A stretch of DNA of 37,247 nt from CAYZUC01 sp964481705 (GTDB taxonomy: Bacteria > Bacillota > Clostridia > Lachnospirales > Lachnospiraceae), in NCBI GenBank assembly GCA_964481705.1, contig CAYZUC010000020.1, positions 1 through 37,247 of the forward strand, read 5' to 3'. Shown in pieces: positions 33,903 through 37,247 of this stretch. The translations under genes and the position numbers were made by a program. The notes below the pieces were generated by a model. The model worked only from the letters and a program-made list of their open reading frames with translations. It had not been told where the DNA came from and made no database searches. The stretch's first letter is position 1. Every line of letters starts with the position of its first letter.

Positions 33903-33919
33903 AAAAGGAGGAGATTGAC

Positions 33920-34339
33920 ATGGTTCAATTAATCGTAGGCGAAAAGGGAAAAGGAAAGACAAAAATTCTTCTTGATAAAGTAAATGAAGCAAGCAAAGAA
34001 GTAAAGGGTAATATCGTTTTTTTAGACAAAAATACAGATCATATGTATGAATTGGTAAATAAGATTCGACTGATTAATACCAGTGATTACTGTATTTCCT
34101 CAGATAGTGAATTTCTTGGATTTGTATCCGGTATTATATCGGCAGATCATGATTTAGAACAGATTTATATTGATGGGTTAAAGAGATTGATTACAGTCAG
34201 TGATGAAGAAGCATTCACGTTAATAAAAAAGCTTGACAAGTTCAGCGAGAAATTTAACATTTCCATTACAATCAGTATCTCCGTAACAAAAGATTCTCTT
34301 CCGAATGAATTAGCAGAAAAGGTTTTGGTTGCTTTATAG
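33920..34339 (+). CDS. Minimal P-loop NTPase-like protein of unknown function
   Basis: A 139-residue protein starting MVQLIVGEKGKGKTKILLDK: a Walker A motif (G-E-K-G-K-G-K-T, residues 7-14) directly after the first strand. A second strand reads NIVFLDKN, a Walker B-like strand QIYIDGL, and a last strand ISITISISV. The order is that of a minimal P-loop domain; nothing beyond it is seen. Relatives are sometimes labelled PilT-like, but no motility genes are near. It has its own promoter candidate, a leader dyad and the strongest ribosome site in the window, and is closed by a terminator at 34368-34396, so it looks like a single-gene transcript. Function unknown. Confidence 0.85.
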   Translation: MVQLIVGEKGKGKTKILLDKVNEASKEVKGNIVFLDKNTDHMYELVNKIRLINTSDYCISSDSEFLGFVSGIISADHDLEQIYIDGLKRLITVSDEEAFTLIKKLDKFSEKFNISITISISVTKDSLPNELAEKVLVAL

Positions 34340-34367
34340 AATCCATTTACATATAGTCAGAAAAAAT

Positions 34368-34396
34368 GGGCTGTCACAATATGTGATAGCCCTTTT
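34368..34396 (+). terminator. Intrinsic terminator/hairpin directly before the HlyD-like gene
   Basis: GGGCTGTCACA (34368-34378), loop ATA, TGTGATAGCCC (34382-34392), then TTTT (34393-34396). The stem is 11 pairs with one G-T wobble. The AAGGAG of the next gene begins at the following base, 34397. The A-run just upstream could make it work on the other strand too. Confidence 0.75.
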
Positions 34397-34416
34397 AAGG
34401 AGAATGAACTTCCGGT

Positions 34417-35820
34417 ATGGCAAATCACAGGAAACGAAATAAACAGGCAGTTGTAACAAAGTATAGGAAACCGTTGAATATTAATCTTGGACTTATTATT
34501 TTCGGTTTTATTTTTGTGTACATAATTATTATGATTTTTCTATACTTTACTTCCTCACATATTACTGGTTATGAAGTGAAAATGGGGTCTTTGGCAGTAA
34601 ATAATACCTATCGTGCCATAGCCCTTCGGAAAGAGGATGTTTATGCTGCTGATAATGCGGGATATATCAATTATTACGCACGCGAATGTGAACGTGTTTC
34701 CGTTGGCTCTATGGTTTATACGATTGACGAAAGTGGAAAGCTTGCTGATTTGATTCAATCCAATGCAGAGAATGGTACCAACTTTACCGAAGCGGATATG
34801 ACAGAGTTAAAGACGCAGCTCATGAACTATCGTCATAATTATTCGGATCATAATTTTGATGAAATATACGATTTTAAGTATGCAGTGGAAGGAACCGTTA
34901 TGAAGCTCGCGAATAAGAATGTCATGGCAAGCCTGAATGATATTTCTGAAAGTAGTGTAAAAGAGCTGATTGATTTCCATTACGCCGATCAAAGTGGTAT
35001 TGTCGTGTATTCCACAGATGGATTGGAGCAAAGACAACCTGCAGATGTAACAGCGGAAGACTTTGAAGAAGAAACTCACGAGAAAAAGCAGCTGCAAAGC
35101 AACTCTCTGATAGGTGCTGGCGACAATTCGTATAAGATTATTACCGATGAGAATTGGTGTGTACTCATTCCTATGGAGGAAGACAGAGCACTGGAACTCG
35201 AAGCAGAAGAGTATATACAGGTAAAATTTCTAAAAACCGGGGACGAATGTTGGGGAAAAGTAAGTATACAGCATAATCCGGATGGAACCTATTTACAGCT
35301 CTCCTTTACCAATTCCATGATTAATTATGCTTCTGACCGATATCTTGATGTAGAATTGGAAACTGATGTGGAAAAAGGCTTAAAAATACCGAATTCCTCA
35401 ATTGTTGAGAAGGAATTCTTCCTGATTCCGACTGCGTATATTACAAAAGGTGGCGATTCCGACAAGGAAGGATTTATGAGACAAACCTATCTGGAGGATG
35501 GCTCCATCAGCACAGAATTTGTCCCAACCGATATCTATTACGCCTCCGGTACCGATTATTATGTGGATACGAGTGTATTCCAAATAGGAGATTACATTAT
35601 TATGCCTCAATCTGATGAGAAGTATCCTGTCAGCAAAAAGGGCACTCTTACGGGTGTATACAATATGAACAAGGGATATGCTGATTTTACGCAGATCAAA
35701 ATATTATACCAAAACAAAGAGTATTCAATTGTTAAATCAAATACCGAGTATGGCTTGAGCGTATACGACCATATTGTACTGGATGGTAAATCTGTAAATG
35801 ATAACGATTTTATTTTTTAA
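34417..35820 (+). CDS. HlyD-like (membrane fusion) adaptor protein, orphan
   Basis: A 467-residue protein with a basic N-terminus (NHRKRNKQAVVTKYRK), one membrane helix at about residues 23-46 and a large outside domain with HlyD/RND-adaptor-like parts: VNNTYRAIALRKEDVYAADNAGYINYYA (lipoyl-like half), VGSMVYTIDESG, and a beta-barrel/C-terminal part VEKGLKIPNSSIVEKE with SVKSNTEYGLSVYDHIVLDG-like end. No transporter gene sits beside it; the next genes are yggS and sepF. The ATG at 34417 is 14 bases from AAGGAG, so the start is uncertain. The function may be envelope-related rather than export. Confidence 0.8.
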   Translation: MANHRKRNKQAVVTKYRKPLNINLGLIIFGFIFVYIIIMIFLYFTSSHITGYEVKMGSLAVNNTYRAIALRKEDVYAADNAGYINYYARECERVSVGSMVYTIDESGKLADLIQSNAENGTNFTEADMTELKTQLMNYRHNYSDHNFDEIYDFKYAVEGTVMKLANKNVMASLNDISESSVKELIDFHYADQSGIVVYSTDGLEQRQPADVTAEDFEEETHEKKQLQSNSLIGAGDNSYKIITDENWCVLIPMEEDRALELEAEEYIQVKFLKTGDECWGKVSIQHNPDGTYLQLSFTNSMINYASDRYLDVELETDVEKGLKIPNSSIVEKEFFLIPTAYITKGGDSDKEGFMRQTYLEDGSISTEFVPTDIYYASGTDYYVDTSVFQIGDYIIMPQSDEKYPVSKKGTLTGVYNMNKGYADFTQIKILYQNKEYSIVKSNTEYGLSVYDHIVLDGKSVNDNDFIF

Positions 35821-35846
35821 CAGCAAAGGAAAGAAGGCTTTTCATT

Positions 35847-36560
35847 ATGTCAGTAAATGTTGCTCAGAATTTAAAACAAGTAGAAAAAACGATTGAAGAA
35901 GCATGCAAAAAGAGTGGACGTAACAGAAACGAGGTTACGCTAATTGCCGTAAGTAAGACAAAACCGGTTTCTCTGATTATGGATGCTTATCACGAAGGGA
36001 TTCGTGATTTTGGAGAGAACAAGGTCCAAGAGATGGTCGAGAAATATGAAGAGATGCCGAAAGACATTCGCTGGCATCTGATTGGTCATTTACAAACCAA
36101 TAAGGTAAAATACATTATCGATAAAGCATATCTGATTCATGGTGTAGATTCTCTAAAGCTTGCAAAGGAAATAAGTAAAGAAGCGATAAAGCATAATCTG
36201 ACTGCAAACATCCTTGTTCAGATTAATATTGGCGATGAAGAGACAAAATTTGGTCTGGATTATGACCAGGCGGAAGCAGTGATCTTCGAAATCGCCTCTT
36301 TACCAAACATTTGTGTGCATGGATTGATGGCAATTGCACCATATGTAGCTGATCCGGAACAAAATCGTCAATATTTTGTAAAAATGCGGGAATTAGTTGT
36401 TGACATAACACAAAAAACAGACGATAATAGACTGAGAGGTAGTTTATCTATGAATATGTTGTCCATGGGTATGACAGGTGACTATGGTGTCGCTGTCGAA
36501 GAGGGCTCTACTCATGTCCGTGTTGGAACAGGGATATTTGGGGAGCGTATCTATACATAA
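35847..36560 (+). CDS. yggS: YggS family PLP homeostasis protein
   Basis: A non-catalytic PLP-binding protein (PLPBP/YggS/YlmE) that buffers pyridoxal phosphate and affects amino acid pools. The 237-residue single TIM-barrel has the PLP lysine K37 in IAVSKTKP, the segment GENKVQEMVEKYE, WHLIGHLQTNKVKYI, and the phosphate-binding end MGMTGDYGVAVEEGSTHVRVGTGIFG. It is 26 bases after the HlyD-like gene with an AGGAAAG site. The pair yggS-sepF is the standard ylmE-ylmF order of Firmicutes. Confidence 0.96.
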   Translation: MSVNVAQNLKQVEKTIEEACKKSGRNRNEVTLIAVSKTKPVSLIMDAYHEGIRDFGENKVQEMVEKYEEMPKDIRWHLIGHLQTNKVKYIIDKAYLIHGVDSLKLAKEISKEAIKHNLTANILVQINIGDEETKFGLDYDQAEAVIFEIASLPNICVHGLMAIAPYVADPEQNRQYFVKMRELVVDITQKTDDNRLRGSLSMNMLSMGMTGDYGVAVEEGSTHVRVGTGIFGERIYT

Positions 36561-36583
36561 TTAGTCTAATAAGGAGAATAACT

Positions 36584-37108
36584 ATGAGCGTTCTAGACAA
36601 ATTTTTAAATGCGATGAAACTAAACGATGACGAATATGATTACGACGATGATGATGGCTTCTATGATGATGACGATGATGATTTTGCAGATGATTCCAAG
36701 AAGAAGTTTGGAAAGCACGAAACCAAAGCCGACATCGAAGAGGAAGAAGTAAAACCAAAGCCGATTGCCAAGGTTACTCCAATGAGACAGAAGAAAACTG
36801 TGGCTCCATCTGGAATGGAGGTTTGTGTGATTAAACCAACCAATTTCGAAGATGCAAGAGAAATCACTGAGACCCTATTATCCAATCGCACAGTAGTACT
36901 TAATCTCGAAGGATTGGATGTTGATATTGCACAGAGGATTATTGATTTTACATCAGGTTCCTGTTTTGCAATCAGTGGCAATCTTCAAAAGATTTCTCAT
37001 TATATATTCATAATCACACCGAGATCCGTTGATATTTCCGGAGATTTTCAGGATTTATTAACCAGTGGTACTTTTGAAGTACCGTCGGTTGGCAATCGTT
37101 TTAAATAA
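36584..37108 (+). CDS. sepF: Cell division protein SepF
   Basis: SepF bundles FtsZ filaments and tethers the ring to the membrane. The 174-residue product starts with an amphipathic membrane-binding helix (MSVLDKFLNAMKL), followed by a very acidic linker, about 14 Asp in 24 residues (codon-level GAT/GAC repeats at about 36627-36692), then the folded domain VCVIKPTNFEDAREITETLLSNRTVVLNLEGLD and ending with IFIITPRSVDISG. An AAGGAG site lies 7 bases before the ATG. A terminator starts 12 bases after the stop. Confidence 0.95.
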   Translation: MSVLDKFLNAMKLNDDEYDYDDDDGFYDDDDDDFADDSKKKFGKHETKADIEEEEVKPKPIAKVTPMRQKKTVAPSGMEVCVIKPTNFEDAREITETLLSNRTVVLNLEGLDVDIAQRIIDFTSGSCFAISGNLQKISHYIFIITPRSVDISGDFQDLLTSGTFEVPSVGNRFK

Positions 37109-37118
37109 GTGCTATTAT
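37089..37118 (+). promoter_or_regulatory. Candidate vegetative promoter at the sepF 3' end
   Basis: TTGGCA (37089-37094) and TATTAT (37113-37118) are 18 bases apart: 5 of 6 matches in each box. Transcription would begin near 37125, which falls inside the left arm of the following terminator hairpin. It would serve the gene starting at 37169. Confidence 0.5.
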
Positions 37119-37119
37119 G

Positions 37120-37155
37120 GGCTTCCTATAATATCTGATAGGAAGCCATTTTTTT
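37120..37155 (+). terminator. Intrinsic terminator after sepF
   Basis: GGCTTCCTAT (37120-37129), loop AATATCTG, ATAGGAAGCC (37138-37147), one A, then seven Ts (37149-37155). The 10-base-pair stem has no mismatch. The ribosome site of the next gene, GAGAAGGTG, starts 2 bases later. This is the clearest terminator in the window. Confidence 0.88.
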
Positions 37156-37168
37156 GAGAAGGTGAATT

Positions 37169-37247
37169 ATGTCAAAAAGATTATCTATCCAAAAAGCATC
37201 CAAAATACTTTATGATATTGTGATTACCGACTCCTTTACAGAGTTGG
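37169..37247 (+). CDS. Start of a gene cut by the window end
   Basis: Only the first 26 residues are seen, beginning MSKRLSIQKASKILYDIV; the ribosome site AAGGTG lies 6 bases before the ATG. The piece is helical and slightly basic. There is too little to name a family. Confidence 0.6.
   Translation, partial: MSKRLSIQKASKILYDIVITDSFTEL

Noticed and set aside
36627..36692. GAT/GAC-rich stretch as a DNA repeat or satellite
   Set aside because: It encodes the acidic linker of SepF, in frame; codons vary, so it is a protein-level feature and not a DNA repeat array.
1..37247. CRISPR array, tRNA/rRNA genes, insertion sequence or prophage
   Set aside because: I saw no regularly spaced direct repeats, no tRNA-like cloverleaf in the short gaps, no transposase, integrase or phage protein, and no codon or composition break in the run of + strand genes.

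Overview
The window reads as a contiguous piece of the core chromosome of a low-GC, endospore-forming, rod-shaped Firmicute of the class Clostridia, most likely family Lachnospiraceae. The reasons are the sporulation genes (yqfC, yqfD, a spoVB-like flippase, a bofC-like gene), the gene order mreBCD-PBP2-minCDE-rodA-mgsA, a DUF4321 gene, the yggS-sepF pair, and the monoderm-type envelope proteins. Every gene I can support lies on the + strand. There are no tRNAs, rRNAs, insertion sequences, phage genes or CRISPR repeats, and no gene-free stretch above 300 bases. A run of 10 Ns inside miaB shows this is a draft scaffold.

Layout. 1-2462: end of a two-TM membrane protein, rlmH, and pyrimidine-nucleoside phosphorylase. 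2497-6694: the yqfC-yqfD-phoH-(HD membrane protein)-ybeY block, in which the HD protein is short and has lost its catalytic HD pair. 6714-10205: a DUF3048 (YerB-like) lipoprotein, a SpoVB/MurJ-type flippase and a BofC-like protein behind a sigma-G-like promoter. 10247-14704: two overlapping flavoproteins, a one-domain glutamate 5-kinase without an adjacent proA, a DUF896 protein and 5-formyl-THF cyclo-ligase. 14785-23450: miaB (gapped), mutS, mutL, miaA, a PLP enzyme of the methionine gamma-lyase/aluminium-resistance family and a DUF4321 membrane protein. 23510-33829: radC, a divergent mreB, mreC, mreD, a very long class B PBP, minC, minD, minE, rodA, mgsA and a D,D-carboxypeptidase with a lipobox. 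33920-37247: a minimal P-loop protein with its own promoter and leader dyad, an orphan HlyD-like adaptor behind a terminator hairpin, yggS, sepF, a second terminator, and the start of one more gene.

The central theme is shape and division. MreBCD, RodA and PBP2 form the elongation machinery, MinCDE places the septum, SepF anchors the division ring, the carboxypeptidase trims peptidoglycan, and the flippase and BofC-like protein fit sporulation envelope work. The DNA repair and tRNA/rRNA modification genes (mutSL, radC, miaA, miaB, rlmH, ybeY) are housekeeping passengers.

I do not see a self-contained new defence or mobile system. The parts most worth following up are: the approximately 240-residue insertion in PBP2; the divergent nucleotide site of MreB; the degenerate HD protein; the unknown P-loop/HlyD-like pair beside the division genes; and two terminators placed directly against the next gene's ribosome binding site, one of which overlaps a predicted transcription start.
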